Notes: generated from the sequence alone by a model not told the origin. Shown: positions 23,975 through 33,124, counted from the first letter of the stretch. The stretch is 64,000 nt of DNA from an uncultured Eubacteriales bacterium (GCA_902799045.1 CADBZH010000020.1:1-64000); one strand, 5' to 3'. Program-made: numbers and translations.

Positions 23975-25828
23975 TCAATAGATCACGATGGCGGTGGTGC
24001 CCTTCTTGCAGTGGGTGAAGAGCCAGCGCGCGTCGCTCACCTTCAGGCGGACGCAGCCATGGCTCGCCTTCTGGCCCAGCGCGTAGTAGGAGCTCTCGCG
24101 CAGGGTCTCGGGGTCGTCCTTGCTGTAGAGCACCGAGTGGAACATGATATCCCCCTCGATCACATAGCTGTACTGTGCCCAGCAGTCAAACTTTGAAAAG
24201 TGATGCCAGCGGTTCACCGGGAAGCCGTCCAGATACACGCCGCGCGGCGTGGAATTGCCCAGGCCCGTGGAGCAGATGAAGGTCTGCGTCTGCTCGTATT
24301 CGCCGTTTTCGCCCAACTCATAGACGTACACGCGCTGGTCGTCGATGCTCACGTCCACCCGGTAGGGCAGCGGCTTGCGCGCGGCCTCGTCAGAGAAGAG
24401 CAGCGCGCGGGTGGCCACGTTGGTCGTGCCGGTGACGGTCAGGCCGTTCTCCGCCTGGAAGTCCTTCAGCGCCTCGACGGTCCGCTCGCCCTCCAGCCCG
24501 TCCACATAGTCCTTGCTGAGGTAGAACAGTGTGTGCAGGCGGCGCTGGACGCGCAGGATGGTGGCCTCGTCGGTCAGGATATTGGGAATGGTCAGCCATT
24601 CAACGGTGAGGAACTCCTGCGCCTCGACGCTCAGCGTCTCCGCGTCCTCGAAGAGGCCGGCGCTTTGCTGATAGGCCGCGATCCTGCTCTCCGCCAGGTA
24701 GGTATGCAGGCGGTCTATGCCGGTGACCAGCGCGTCGTTGTAGCGGCCGCCGGGCAGCGCAACGATCACGCCGCCGCGAAGCAGAGCGTCCTCCACCGCC
24801 TTCACGGCCAGGCCGGTGTCGCCCTTGTGGATCTCATGGGGCACGAAGGTCTCGGCCTGGGGCGCGTCGTCGGCGAACAGCGCGTCCAGGGTGGCCTTGT
24901 CCACCCCGTCGCCCTCCGGCAGGCCCGCCGCCGCGCGGAAGGCCGCCGCCGACCGGGCCGCGTAGTCGTCGAAGGTGTCGTCCGGCTCCCGATCCATGTA
25001 GCCCAGCTGGTTCAGTCGGCGCTCCACGCGCTGCACCTCGTCGCTCGTCTCGTCCACGGCGATGTCGGCGATGTAGCTGGAATACTCCGGGTCAAACAGC
25101 AGCGCCTGGGTGGCGGAGGTCGCCTCGCCGGTGGCCTCGATGCCCAGCTCCGCCTTCACGTCCTGCGCCAGAAGATGCTGCTGGAAGCGCTTCACCGCCG
25201 CCGCGGTGGCCCGGCCATAGGTGCCGTCGGCCTTTCCGGTCAGGAAGCCGAACTGCCTGAGCCGCTCCTGCAGCGCCACGACGGCGTCGCCCTTGTCGCC
25301 GCCGCTCAGCCGGGACGGGACCGCCCGGGCGTCCTTCGCGAACAGCGCCTGTCGGGTGGCGTCGTCCGCCTCGCCGGTGACGGGCAGGCCTGCCAGCGCC
25401 TGAAACAGCTTCAGCGCCGTCTGGGAGCGCTCGCCGAAGATGCCGTCCGCCGTGCCGCGCAGATAGCCCAGGTCGATCAGCCGCTGCTGCACCTGTCTGG
25501 CCGCGCCGGCCGTCTCCGCCTTGCGGCACAGGGCCTCGTAGGTGGCGTCGTTCAGCTCACCGTTCTCCACCAGGCCGTTCCGGGACTGGAACAGCCGAAT
25601 GGCCTGGGCGGTGCGCGGGCCGTAGGCGCCGTCCGCCGCGCCGTCCAGCATATTCAGGTCGATCAGCATCTGTTGGGCGCTGCGCATGCGCTCCTTCTCG
25701 GCCTCGGCGGCCTCCTCGGCGGTCAGCGGCTCGTCCGTCACGACGGGCATCTCCTCCGCCAGGGAACAAAAAGCGCCCAGCAGCACAATCGCCGTCGCCA
25801 GGCCCAGTGTTCTCAAAATCCGTTTCAT
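23975..25828 (-). CDS. Exported L,D-transpeptidase with multiple peptidoglycan-binding repeats
   Basis: 617 residues with a signal peptide (LGLATAIVLLGAFCSLAE). Four or more PG_binding_1 repeats follow, each with the pattern Q-x-L-x-x-L-G-x-L-x-G-x-x-D-G-x-x-G: MLIDLNMLDGAADGAYGPRT, RLIDLGYLRGTADGIFGERS, RLRQFGFLTGKADGTYGRAT, and later RLNQLGYMDREPDDTFDDYA. The C-terminal YkuD domain has the active-site motif SHGCVRL with its Cys about 30 residues from the end. It forms 3-3 cross-links in the wall or attaches proteins to it. The number of binding repeats is high for this family. It is on its own, next to the divergent DUF3048 gene. Confidence 0.93.
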   Translation of the reverse strand: MKRILRTLGLATAIVLLGAFCSLAEEMPVVTDEPLTAEEAAEAEKERMRSAQQMLIDLNMLDGAADGAYGPRTAQAIRLFQSRNGLVENGELNDATYEALCRKAETAGAARQVQQRLIDLGYLRGTADGIFGERSQTALKLFQALAGLPVTGEADDATRQALFAKDARAVPSRLSGGDKGDAVVALQERLRQFGFLTGKADGTYGRATAAAVKRFQQHLLAQDVKAELGIEATGEATSATQALLFDPEYSSYIADIAVDETSDEVQRVERRLNQLGYMDREPDDTFDDYAARSAAAFRAAAGLPEGDGVDKATLDALFADDAPQAETFVPHEIHKGDTGLAVKAVEDALLRGGVIVALPGGRYNDALVTGIDRLHTYLAESRIAAYQQSAGLFEDAETLSVEAQEFLTVEWLTIPNILTDEATILRVQRRLHTLFYLSKDYVDGLEGERTVEALKDFQAENGLTVTGTTNVATRALLFSDEAARKPLPYRVDVSIDDQRVYVYELGENGEYEQTQTFICSTGLGNSTPRGVYLDGFPVNRWHHFSKFDCWAQYSYVIEGDIMFHSVLYSKDDPETLRESSYYALGQKASHGCVRLKVSDARWLFTHCKKGTTAIVIY

Positions 25829-26011
25829 CTATCTGTAAACCTCTGTTTTGATTTCGGGATTTCATATTATAACGGCCCGCCGGGCGCTGCAAGCGGGTTC
25901 ATGTTATTTATTTCCTACAAATTGCGCGGCTTGGCGTTATGCCGATTTTGTCGGTTTTGCGCCACAAAGTCGCAATGAAATCAACAATAATTAGAATTAA
26001 TATTGTATGTG

Positions 26012-26040
26012 TAGACAGATAAACTCTGTTTTGCTACAAT
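26012..26040 (+). promoter_or_regulatory. Promoter of the DUF3048 gene
   Basis: TAGACA (26012-26017), 17 nt, TACAAT (26035-26040), about 55 nt before the start at 26097. The preceding AT-rich stretch (25920-26010) may act as an UP element and also separates the divergent L,D-transpeptidase gene. Confidence 0.65.
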
Positions 26041-26096
26041 AAAGCGTGACGGGGTCGGCTCTGGCCCCGACAAGCATGAAAGGAGCTTCACTTTCC

Positions 26097-27089
26097 ATGA
26101 AGAAGATTATTTGTATCGTCCTGGCGATGCTGATGCTGATGGCCAGCGCCGCCGTGGCCGAGGGCACGGGCCTCTCCATCACCACAGGTCTGCCCACCAC
26201 CCAGCCCCAGCGCACGATGGTCGTGCAGCTGGACAACGAGCCGAAGGCCCGCCCCCAGAAGGGCATCGCCTCCGCCGACGTGGTGTATGAGATCGAGCTG
26301 TACAACGGCGGCTACACCCGCTATACCGCGGTGTTCAACGACACCATTCCCGAGCTGGTCGAGGCCGTTCGCTCCGCCCGCATCGTCAACGTGGACGTTT
26401 ACAGCGAGTACGGCGGCGCGCTGGTGCACTTCGGCGCACGCGTCGATCCCGACAGCAATATGTACGATTACTTCAACGCCAACGGCTTCACCGCGGAGCT
26501 GGACGGCAACAACCACAACCCCGTGAAGACCTATCCCAGCGCCGGCGGCCTGTTCTATCGCGACAACGGCCGCGCCGCCCCCAACAACGTGATCGGCAAG
26601 CTGCAGCAGATGTACGACATGGTGGATTGGTCCACGCTGAGCTGCCGCAGCCCGCTGAAGTTCAACGAGTATCCCACCATTCCCGCGGACGGCGAGGACG
26701 TGAACCGCTTCCAGATCGCCTATCGCGACAGCTACACCCCGTCCTATCAGTGGGACGCCGCCCAGGGCAAGTACCTGCGCTTCTACAACGGCAACCCCTA
26801 TAACGACGGCACCACCGGCGCGCAGGTGACCTGCGACAACATCATCGTGCAGCACGTGGAATACAGCTGGTTCGGCGGCAAGTCCGAGGCGCCCAATGTG
26901 GCCCTGTACGGCACCAACAGCTGCGATTACTTCCTCGGCGGCAAGCACATCACCGGCTACTGGGTGCGCGACAACATTGCCAACAACACCGTGTACTACG
27001 ATGCCAACGGCAACGAGATGCTGTTCAACCCCGGCCACACCTACGTAGAGATCCTCAAGACCGAGAAGAACATCGAGATCCTCGGCTGA
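26097..27089 (+). CDS. Exported DUF3048 protein (YerB-like)
   Basis: 330 residues with a signal peptide (MKKIICIVLAMLMLMASAAV). The DUF3048 pattern is clear: PQRTMVVQLDNEPKARPQKG, then IASADVVYEIELYNGGYTRY, VRSARIVNVDVYSEYGGALV and, at the end, the C-terminal unit with TGYWVRDNIANNTVYYDANG. YerB-type proteins are envelope proteins of Bacillota with no fixed biochemical role. The lipoprotein cysteine seen in many relatives is absent. The ATG at 26097 is chosen over 26046 because the signal peptide starts there and AGGAG lies upstream. A strong terminator follows, so it is monocistronic. Confidence 0.9.
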   Translation: MKKIICIVLAMLMLMASAAVAEGTGLSITTGLPTTQPQRTMVVQLDNEPKARPQKGIASADVVYEIELYNGGYTRYTAVFNDTIPELVEAVRSARIVNVDVYSEYGGALVHFGARVDPDSNMYDYFNANGFTAELDGNNHNPVKTYPSAGGLFYRDNGRAAPNNVIGKLQQMYDMVDWSTLSCRSPLKFNEYPTIPADGEDVNRFQIAYRDSYTPSYQWDAAQGKYLRFYNGNPYNDGTTGAQVTCDNIIVQHVEYSWFGGKSEAPNVALYGTNSCDYFLGGKHITGYWVRDNIANNTVYYDANGNEMLFNPGHTYVEILKTEKNIEILG

Positions 27090-27102
27090 TCGAACGACAG
27101 CG

Positions 27103-27132
27103 AACCCCCAGGCTTTGATGCCTGGGGGTTTT
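27103..27132 (+). terminator. Rho-independent terminator of the DUF3048 gene
   Basis: AACCCCCAGGC / GCCTGGGGGTT form a perfect 11-bp stem with a 6-nt loop, followed by TTTT. It lies 14 nt after the stop. Confidence 0.9.
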
Positions 27133-27166
27133 CATTTGGCTCTTTACGGGAAACTTGGGAAATCCC

Positions 27167-27193
27167 TGTCATCCTGAGCGAAGCGAAGGATCT
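27167..27193. repeat. Short dispersed repeat, family C
   Basis: TGTCATCCTGAGCGAAGCG followed by AAGGATCT is a word I recognise as recurrent in intergenic regions of many gut Bacillota. Only one full copy is in this window; related AGATCCTTCG words occur at 29976. Confidence 0.45.
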
Positions 27194-27276
27194 GTGCGAA
27201 GCGTCAAGGGGTTCCATTTTGCAAGCCCCTCAGCTCTCCGTGAAGATTTCCTCAGATTGCGGCGATGAACCGTCTG

Positions 27277-28293
27277 TCACCGTCCGCGGCCCGCGCCGCC
27301 GCCGCGGAAGCTGCCGCCGCCGCTCCGGGCGCCGCCGAAGCCGCTGGAATGCCCGCTGCCGAAGGAGGAACGGGATGAACTGCTGCCGAAGGACGAGTGG
27401 GAGGAGCTGCTGCCAAATGACGAACGGGAGGAGCCGCTGCTCCAGCCGGAGGTGCTGTGAGGCCGGACGTAGACAGAGGGCGCGCGGTGGACCACCCTGC
27501 GCGTGGGCGCATACCCTACCCCGCCGATCACCGGCGGCGGCGGGGGAGGCGGCATCACGCCCATGCGACGGCGCGCGCGGCGGCCCTTGCTCATGGCCAC
27601 GATCAGCACGATGATCAGCACCAGCACCAGCAGGAAGCCGAAGCCCAGGCCCGTATCCTCGTTGTCGCGATAGCCGCTGCCCTGGGCCTCCGAACGGCGC
27701 GTGCCGTTGTAGCCGCCAAAGCCGGTCTGCGCGCTGTTTTCAGCGACGTAGGCGTCATAGGCGGCGATGGCGTCCTCGATCGTCACGTCCGCGTTGTAGA
27801 TGTCCGCGATGCGCGAGAAGGTCGCTTCGAAGAACTTCTTCACGCCCGCCTCGTAGTTGCCCGCGGCGAAATCCGCCTCAAGGTAGCGGTCGTAGTAATC
27901 CTTGATCGTCCCGGCGGAGAAGCGGCTGTCCAGGCCCGGGCCGGGAAGGGCGTAGTAATCCTGGTCGTCGATGGCCAGCAGCAGCACAAAGCCGTTCTGC
28001 TTCGAGGCGTCGCCTATCTTCCAGCTGTTGCCCAGCTCGTAGGTGTAGTCGTCGATGGCCTCGCGGCCGGTGGTATCGACGGTCACCACCACGATCTGCG
28101 CGCCGCAGGCGTCGTACAGCAGCTTGTTGGCGAAGAAGATCTCGCCCTCCAGCGCCTCCGACAGCACGTTCGCGTTGTCCAGATAGTAGAAATCCGCGTT
28201 CGGGGAGACGGTCTTTGCCAGCGCGGGCGCGCACAGCAGCGCCAGCATCGCCAGCGCGCAGAGGCACACCCGTATCCATTTGCTCCTCTTCAT
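27277..28293 (-). CDS. TPM-domain membrane protein (Gly/Ser-rich tail)
   Basis: 338 residues: signal peptide, then a TPM domain (YYLDNANVLSEALEGEIFFA, AQIVVVTVDTTG, NGFVLLLAIDDQDYYALPGP), one transmembrane helix (about residues 215-240) and an arginine-rich then Ser/Gly-rich tail with SSFGSSSSHSSFGSSSS repeats ending in GGGAGRGR. TPM proteins are envelope proteins linked to photosystem repair in plants and to unknown wall or membrane roles in bacteria. The ATG at 28293 has GGGAGG upstream and lies just behind the stop of the paralogue. The low-complexity tail is of the type seen at the ends of YgcG-like proteins. Confidence 0.9.
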   Translation of the reverse strand: MKRSKWIRVCLCALAMLALLCAPALAKTVSPNADFYYLDNANVLSEALEGEIFFANKLLYDACGAQIVVVTVDTTGREAIDDYTYELGNSWKIGDASKQNGFVLLLAIDDQDYYALPGPGLDSRFSAGTIKDYYDRYLEADFAAGNYEAGVKKFFEATFSRIADIYNADVTIEDAIAAYDAYVAENSAQTGFGGYNGTRRSEAQGSGYRDNEDTGLGFGFLLVLVLIIVLIVAMSKGRRARRRMGVMPPPPPPPVIGGVGYAPTRRVVHRAPSVYVRPHSTSGWSSGSSRSSFGSSSSHSSFGSSSSRSSFGSGHSSGFGGARSGGGSFRGGGAGRGR

Positions 28294-28311
28294 GCTCAAC
28301 CTCCCATCCAA

Positions 28312-29340
28312 TTACCTGCCCCTGCCGGCGCCGCCGCCGGTGAAGCGGCCTCCGCCGCCGGAGGATCGTCCGCCGGAATCATGGTCGTCGCGACCGGCGC
28401 CGGTCAACAGCGCGTCCAGGACGCAGCGCAACAGGAAAAACGTGATGTTCCAGCCGTGGCGGCTGTCAAACACCAGCAGCGCGATGATCCCCAGCAGGGC
28501 GAGGATCATGAGGATCGACTGCCGGAAATCAGGCTCGTCCCCGTCCTCCGCTTCGGCCTCCCGGGCCGACGCTTCCGCCCGAAGGGCATCCAGCACAGCC
28601 CGCCTCTCGGTCACGTCGCGAAAGGCCGCTCCCCCGCCGCCTTCGGCGCGCAGGGCTGCCCAGGAAGCGCCGCGCGCGGATTCCCAGGTCGTCCGGGCCA
28701 GCCGGGCCTGTCGCTCGACGTCCCGTCGCGCCTGGCTCAGCGCCTCGCTGTATGCGTCGTAGGTGGCGTAGTCCTTCATCCGGGGCGCTTCGTCGCTCAG
28801 CCGGATCATCTCGCCGATGTATCGCGTCAGAAAGGCCTCGGCAAAGCCGTCATAGTCGCCGGCCTCAAAGCGCGCGTCCAGCGCCTCGATCGCCTCGCTG
28901 AAGCGGTAGCTGAGCTCGCGGTTCGGGCCCTCCGCCACGCAATAGTTGCCGTTGTTCACCGCCATCAGCAGCAGAAGCCCGCTGCCGTGCCGCATCGTGC
29001 CGATGCCCCAGCGGTTGTAGAGGGTGTAGGCGTAATCGCCGATGTCCGCGCCGCCGGTGGAATCCACCGTCACCACGACGAGCTGGACCCCGTACCGGTC
29101 ATACGCCGCCTGATCGAGGAAGAAGATCCCGCGCTCTGTCGACTCGTCGAGCGCGTCCGCCTGATCCAGCACATAGAACCACCCGGGCGGCTCGGGCACA
29201 GCAAAGGCTGCGTCGGCGATGGCGCGGGTGGGTCCGGGCGTCACCGTGGGCGACGGCGCTTCCGCCGACGCGTCCGGACCGCACAGCAGCCACAGCGCCG
29301 CCAGCGCGCAGAGCAGCTGTTTGAGCTTCACGATACGCAT
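28312..29340 (-). CDS. Second TPM-domain membrane protein
   Basis: 342 residues and clearly a paralogue of the gene 18 nt downstream: signal peptide, Pro-rich spacer (SPTVTPGPTRA), TPM domain (FYVLDQADALDESTERGIFF, YGVQLVVVTVDSTGGADIGD), an alanine/arginine-rich coiled segment (residues 200-275), one membrane helix and the same GGGAGRGR ending. The middle part is more divergent than the TPM core. It sits between LemA and the other TPM gene, a pairing often seen in bacteria. Confidence 0.9.
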   Translation of the reverse strand: MRIVKLKQLLCALAALWLLCGPDASAEAPSPTVTPGPTRAIADAAFAVPEPPGWFYVLDQADALDESTERGIFFLDQAAYDRYGVQLVVVTVDSTGGADIGDYAYTLYNRWGIGTMRHGSGLLLLMAVNNGNYCVAEGPNRELSYRFSEAIEALDARFEAGDYDGFAEAFLTRYIGEMIRLSDEAPRMKDYATYDAYSEALSQARRDVERQARLARTTWESARGASWAALRAEGGGGAAFRDVTERRAVLDALRAEASAREAEAEDGDEPDFRQSILMILALLGIIALLVFDSRHGWNITFFLLRCVLDALLTGAGRDDHDSGGRSSGGGGRFTGGGAGRGR

Positions 29341-29356
29341 GGGTTTCCCGCGGGGA

Positions 29357-29923
29357 TCAGCCCCCGAAGGTGTTCAGCGCGCCCTGGCCCATGATGCCCG
29401 CGACAATGCTGCCGGGAAAGCCGGAGATCATGCCGTTGTAGCCCTTGGCCAGCTTGTGGTAGTCGTCGCGCTCGATCAGGTCAGTGAAGCCCTTGAAGTC
29501 GTCGTAGGCCAGCTTGAAGTTGCGGAACTGGCTGCTGTCCACGTCGCCGTAGAGCTTGTTGTACATCTGCTCCACGTGGGGCGTCAGCCGGGCATAGGCC
29601 GCGTAGCGGGCGTCCACGCCGCTGGGATCGTCGGCGATGGCGCCGGCCTCGCTGGTCACGTCCTGCGTGAGCTGCGATTCGCCGAGATAGATCTCATATT
29701 CGCCCGCCATCACCAGCGCGCGCTCGGAAGCGCTGTCCAGATAGGCGTCCATGCTGTGGCGGCTGGGAAGCGAAGGGTCCGTTCCGGCGTCAAACACCGT
29801 CAGGACCTTGCCCCGTTCGCGGGCCAGGCCCATGCCGCCCAGGCCGAACACGCTGCCCAATACGCACGCCACCAGCACGATGATGGCGATGGTTCTGTTT
29901 TCAGAAAACCGCAAATGGATCAC
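29357..29923 (-). CDS. LemA-family membrane-anchored protein
   Basis: 188 residues with one N-terminal membrane helix (AIIVLVACVLGSVFGLGGMG) and a helical body that ends in KLAKGYNGMISGFPGSIVAG, the C-terminal Y-N-x-x-I-x-x-F-P signature of LemA proteins. The middle of the protein is poorly conserved, so the assignment rests on the anchor, the C-terminal motif and the following two TPM genes, which form the usual LemA-TPM set. The start ATG at 29923 has GGAG upstream. The three genes lie within 17-18 nt of each other and are surely one transcript. Confidence 0.75.
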   Translation of the reverse strand: MIHLRFSENRTIAIIVLVACVLGSVFGLGGMGLARERGKVLTVFDAGTDPSLPSRHSMDAYLDSASERALVMAGEYEIYLGESQLTQDVTSEAGAIADDPSGVDARYAAYARLTPHVEQMYNKLYGDVDSSQFRNFKLAYDDFKGFTDLIERDDYHKLAKGYNGMISGFPGSIVAGIMGQGALNTFGG

Positions 29924-29975
29924 TCCTTCGAGGAGAATGGTTCAGAAACGCACCCTGACGCCGTTCTGTGCCGAT

Positions 29976-30056
29976 GCGTACAGATCCTTCGCTCCGCCCG
30001 GGACGGCAGGCCTTTCGCCGTGCCGTCCTCCTGGACGAAGGGAAGAATCTGTACGC
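29976..30056. repeat. Large imperfect cruciform repeat
   Basis: GCGTACAGATCCTTCG (29976-29991) faces CGAAGGGAAGAATCTGTACGC (30036-30056), and inside it GGACGGCA (30001-30008) pairs with TGCCGTCC (30021-30028). It lies between the LemA and TelA genes and resembles the repeat at 35380. Confidence 0.6.
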
Positions 30057-30101
30057 CCGGATCGGTGACCGCGATCGGTTCAGCGAACCCGCAGGGTTCC
30101 G

Positions 30102-31283
30102 TCAGGGCCGGACCTCCAGGATCTTCGCGCGGAGCTCGCCCTCGATGGTGGCCAGCTCGGCCTCGGCGGCGCGGCGCTTCTCCTTGCCCTGCTGCTGGAT
30201 CTCCAGGACCTCGTCCATGGTCTCGATGAGCAGCTTGTTGGTGTGCTTCAGGGTCTCGATGTCCACCATGCCGCGCTCGGCTTCCTTGGCGGTCTCGACG
30301 GTCGCCATGTGCAGCTTCTCGGCGTTCTTGGTGAGCAGGTCGTTGGTCAGGTCGGTCACGGCCCGCTGCGCCTTCATGGCGTTCTCGGTGTGGGCCAGGC
30401 CCAGGGCCAGCACCATCTGGCTCTTCCACAGCGGAATGGTGTTCACCAGGGAGGTCTGGATCTTCTCGGCCATGATCTGGTTGGAGGACTGAATCAGGCG
30501 GATCTGCGGGGCCATCTGGATGGAGATGTTGCGGGTCAGCTCCAGGTCATAGAGCTTCTTCTCAAAGCGATCGGCCTTGTCCGCCAGGTCCTTGGCGAAC
30601 TGGGCGTCCTCCGGCAGGGCGGAAGCGGCGGCCTTGTCGCGGGCCTGCTGCACTTCGTTGGCGCGGAAGGATTCCAGGCGCTTCTTGCCGGCGGCGATGT
30701 ACATGCTCAGCTCCTTGAAGTAGACCAGGTTCTGGTCATAGAGCTTGTCCAGCATGGCGATGTCCTTCAGCAGCTGGATCTGATGCTGCTCCAGGCCCTC
30801 GACGATCTTGTTGACGTTGACCTCGGTGTGGTCGTACTTGGCCTTCAGCAGCTCCAGGTTGTTGATCTTCTTCTTGAACAGCCCGAACAGACCGCCCTTC
30901 TCCTCCTCGTCGGTGTCGAAGTTTTTCAGCTCCACCACGAGGTTCGCGATCATGTTGCCGACCTCGTCCAGGTCCTTGGTCTGCACGTTCTTCAGTGCGG
31001 CGTCGGAGAACTGGGAAATGTTCTGCTGGGCGGCGGCGCCATAGCTGAACACAAGGTTGCTGTCGCGCACGTCGATCTTCTCGGAGAAGTCGTCGATCAT
31101 CTTCTGCTCTTCCTCGGTGAAGCTCTGCATGTCCAGCGTGGCCTGCTGAACCTCCTTCTGCACGTTCTGCTCGGCCTGCTCCAGCGCCTCGGTGGCCTGC
31201 ATGGCGGCCGCCACCGCAGTGTCCAGTTCCTGCTTGTTCTCGTCGCCCATCGGGTCCAGGGTCAGCTTGATCTCGTCAGACAT
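30102..31283 (-). CDS. TelA-like toxic anion resistance protein
   Basis: 393 residues, mostly helical, matching the TelA/KlaA family: FSEKIDVRDSNLVFSYGAAAQ early, LFGLFKKKINNLELLKAKYD in the centre, then QMAPQIRLIQSSNQIMAEKI and IPLWKSQMVLALGLAHTENA, and KLHMATVETAKEAERGMVD near the end. The family is linked to tellurite, bacteriocin and antibiotic tolerance; its mechanism is unknown. The ATG at 31283 (not the TTG two codons upstream) has AGGAGG nine nt before it. It follows the XpaC-like gene by 131 nt, a pairing common in Bacillota. Its start (EIKLTLD) echoes the XpaC C-terminus (IKLTLGG). Confidence 0.93.
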   Translation of the reverse strand: MSDEIKLTLDPMGDENKQELDTAVAAAMQATEALEQAEQNVQKEVQQATLDMQSFTEEEQKMIDDFSEKIDVRDSNLVFSYGAAAQQNISQFSDAALKNVQTKDLDEVGNMIANLVVELKNFDTDEEEKGGLFGLFKKKINNLELLKAKYDHTEVNVNKIVEGLEQHQIQLLKDIAMLDKLYDQNLVYFKELSMYIAAGKKRLESFRANEVQQARDKAAASALPEDAQFAKDLADKADRFEKKLYDLELTRNISIQMAPQIRLIQSSNQIMAEKIQTSLVNTIPLWKSQMVLALGLAHTENAMKAQRAVTDLTNDLLTKNAEKLHMATVETAKEAERGMVDIETLKHTNKLLIETMDEVLEIQQQGKEKRRAAEAELATIEGELRAKILEVRP

Positions 31284-31414
31284 GTTCAAATACCTCCTGC
31301 TTCTTTGTCGTGTGGGTTGTATGGCGATTCGATTCAGGTTTTATAACGAGGAATCAGGAATCGGAACAGCCGGGGTTTCCCCCGTCTTCCCCCGTTCCCC
31401 ATTCCCAATTAGCG

Positions 31415-32146
31415 TCAGTGTCCGCCCAGAGTCAGCTTGATGCCCTCCTTGGTGGCGGGGGTGTCGGGCTCCTTCGCGGCGGCCTTCGCGGCGGCGGCGG
31501 AGGTCTCTAGGATGGAGTTCATCTCGGTCTTGATCAGGTTGTCGCCGGTGAGCATGGTCTGCATGACCTTGATCTCGGCATCGATGTCCATCTCGTCGTC
31601 GCGGTAGAGGTTGTCGGCGCACTTGTCAAAGGCGTCCGCCGCCAGGCCCAGGCTCTTCTCGATGGTCGTCATGGCGCTCTGGATGTTCTCGCCCTTGGTG
31701 GTGGCGTTCATCAGCACCTGATACTGCTCCATCAGCTTTTCAGAGGTGGGCAGGTAGTAATTCATGAAGCGGCGCACCAGCGCGATCTTGCGCGGGTCGC
31801 GGTTCAGTTCGCCAAAGATCTGCTGGCCGGAGGCGTACATGCGGTCCAGGTTCTTCGTGATCTGAGGGTCGGGGATCGCCTCGTTGGCCTTGCGCAGGTT
31901 CTCCAGGCGCTCCCGCGCCACGGCGATCTCGCGGTCCACGGCGGCGTCGCCGGTGGAGATAGCCTGCTCCTCCTCGCGGCCCGGGAACAGCTTCGTGCCC
32001 ACGAAATACCCCGCCGCGCTGAGCACCGCCGCGACGATCAGCCCCGGCAGCTTCATCAGGAACGTCGGCGCGACGAGCCCCATCACCAGCCAGACCGCCG
32101 CCGCGATGTAGATGGGAATCGCCGACTTGATGTGCACCTTTTTCAT
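31415..32146 (-). CDS. xpaC: XpaC-like membrane protein (5-bromo-4-chloroindolyl phosphate hydrolysis family)
   Basis: 243 residues with two N-terminal membrane helices (IPIYIAAAVWLVMGLVAPTF and LIVAAVLSAAGYFVGTKLF) and a cytosolic helical domain with RRFMNYYLPTSEKLMEQYQV, the hallmark of the XpaC family. Despite the name, no phosphatase motif is present. It is usually found with TelA, as here. The ATG at 32146 overlaps the exonuclease III stop by 4 nt. Confidence 0.88.
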   Translation of the reverse strand: MKKVHIKSAIPIYIAAAVWLVMGLVAPTFLMKLPGLIVAAVLSAAGYFVGTKLFPGREEEQAISTGDAAVDREIAVARERLENLRKANEAIPDPQITKNLDRMYASGQQIFGELNRDPRKIALVRRFMNYYLPTSEKLMEQYQVLMNATTKGENIQSAMTTIEKSLGLAADAFDKCADNLYRDDEMDIDAEIKVMQTMLTGDNLIKTEMNSILETSAAAAKAAAKEPDTPATKEGIKLTLGGH

Positions 32147-32925
32147 GCCGCATGGCCTCCTTTGTCCTCAGGGGATAGTATGTCCAGCTCCACCGGGCAG
32201 TGGTCGCTGCCCATGATCTGCGGATGAATCCTGGAATCGAGCATTTTGTCCTTCAGCTTCTCGGAGACGATGAAATAGTCGATGCGCCAGCCCGCGTTCC
32301 GGCTGCGCGCGCCGCCGATGTAGCTCCACCAGCTGTAGGCGCCCGTCACGTCCGGATAAAAGTGGCGGAAGCTGTCGACGAAGCCGGCGCCCAGCAGCTC
32401 CGTCATCTTGCCGCGCTCCTCGTCGGTAAAGCCGGCGTTGTGGTGGTTCGTCTTGGGGTTCTTCAGGTCGATCTCCTGGTGCGCCACGTTCAAATCGCCG
32501 GTGAGGATCACGGGCTTGACCTGGTCCAGACCGACGAGGTAGGCGCGGAAATCGTCCTCCCAGCGCATGCGGTAGTCCAGCCGCTTCAACTCGTTCTGGG
32601 AATTGGGCGTATAGCAGCAGACCAGGTAGAAATCCTGAAACTCGCAGGTGATGACGCGGCCCTCGTGGTCGTGCTCATCCACGCCGATGCCGGTGGTATG
32701 GCCCAGCATCGGCACCCGCGAGAACACCGCCGTGCCGGAATAGCCCTTGCGGTCGGCGTAGTTCAGCACCTGCTCATAGCCCTCGAGCTGCACCTCGCAC
32801 TGGCCCTTCTGCATCTTGATCTCCTGCAGGCAGATCACGTCCGCGTCCAGGCTCGCCACGCTCTCATAGAAGCCCTTGCCGATCACGGCGCGCAGGCCGT
32901 TCACATTCCAGGATACGATTCTCAC
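32143..32925 (-). CDS. xth: Exodeoxyribonuclease III / AP endonuclease
   Basis: 260 residues of the Xth family with every signature: RIVSWNVNGLRA, VICLQEIKMQKGQ with the metal-binding Glu, GDLNVAHQEIDL, WRIDYFIVSEKL and MGSDHCPVELDI with the catalytic Asp-His pair. It cuts at abasic sites and removes 3' blocks. GTG at 32925 is taken as the start because it gives the normal N-terminus; the ribosome site is weak and an upstream start at 32967 is possible. Its own promoter lies at 32986-33013. Confidence 0.93.
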   Translation of the reverse strand: MRIVSWNVNGLRAVIGKGFYESVASLDADVICLQEIKMQKGQCEVQLEGYEQVLNYADRKGYSGTAVFSRVPMLGHTTGIGVDEHDHEGRVITCEFQDFYLVCCYTPNSQNELKRLDYRMRWEDDFRAYLVGLDQVKPVILTGDLNVAHQEIDLKNPKTNHHNAGFTDEERGKMTELLGAGFVDSFRHFYPDVTGAYSWWSYIGGARSRNAGWRIDYFIVSEKLKDKMLDSRIHPQIMGSDHCPVELDILSPEDKGGHAA

Positions 32926-32985
32926 GAAAACAACACCGTCCCGATCAGCGCTTTGCCATAATAGCACAAACGCCCTACTCTATCC

Positions 32986-33013
32986 ATTATAACATATTTT
33001 CTTCAAAATGCAA
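32986..33013 (-). promoter_or_regulatory. Promoter of xth
   Basis: TTGCAT (33013-33008), 16 nt and TATAAT (32991-32986) on the minus strand, divergent from the cysS promoter about 85 nt away. Confidence 0.7.
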
Positions 33014-33095
33014 TCATATTTTGGCGGAAGATGGCAAAAGCCGCAGGGCCCGGAATTCTCTTACCCGGTTCCCTCCGGATTTAACTCCCCCCGCC

Positions 33096-33124
33096 TTGAC
33101 GGGGCCGCAGCCAAAGACTATAAT
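33096..33124 (+). promoter_or_regulatory. Promoter of cysS
   Basis: TTGACG (33096-33101), 17 nt, TATAAT (33119-33124). The leader to the ATG at 33158 is about 25 nt, too short for a T-box, so cysS is not controlled by one here. Confidence 0.8.
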
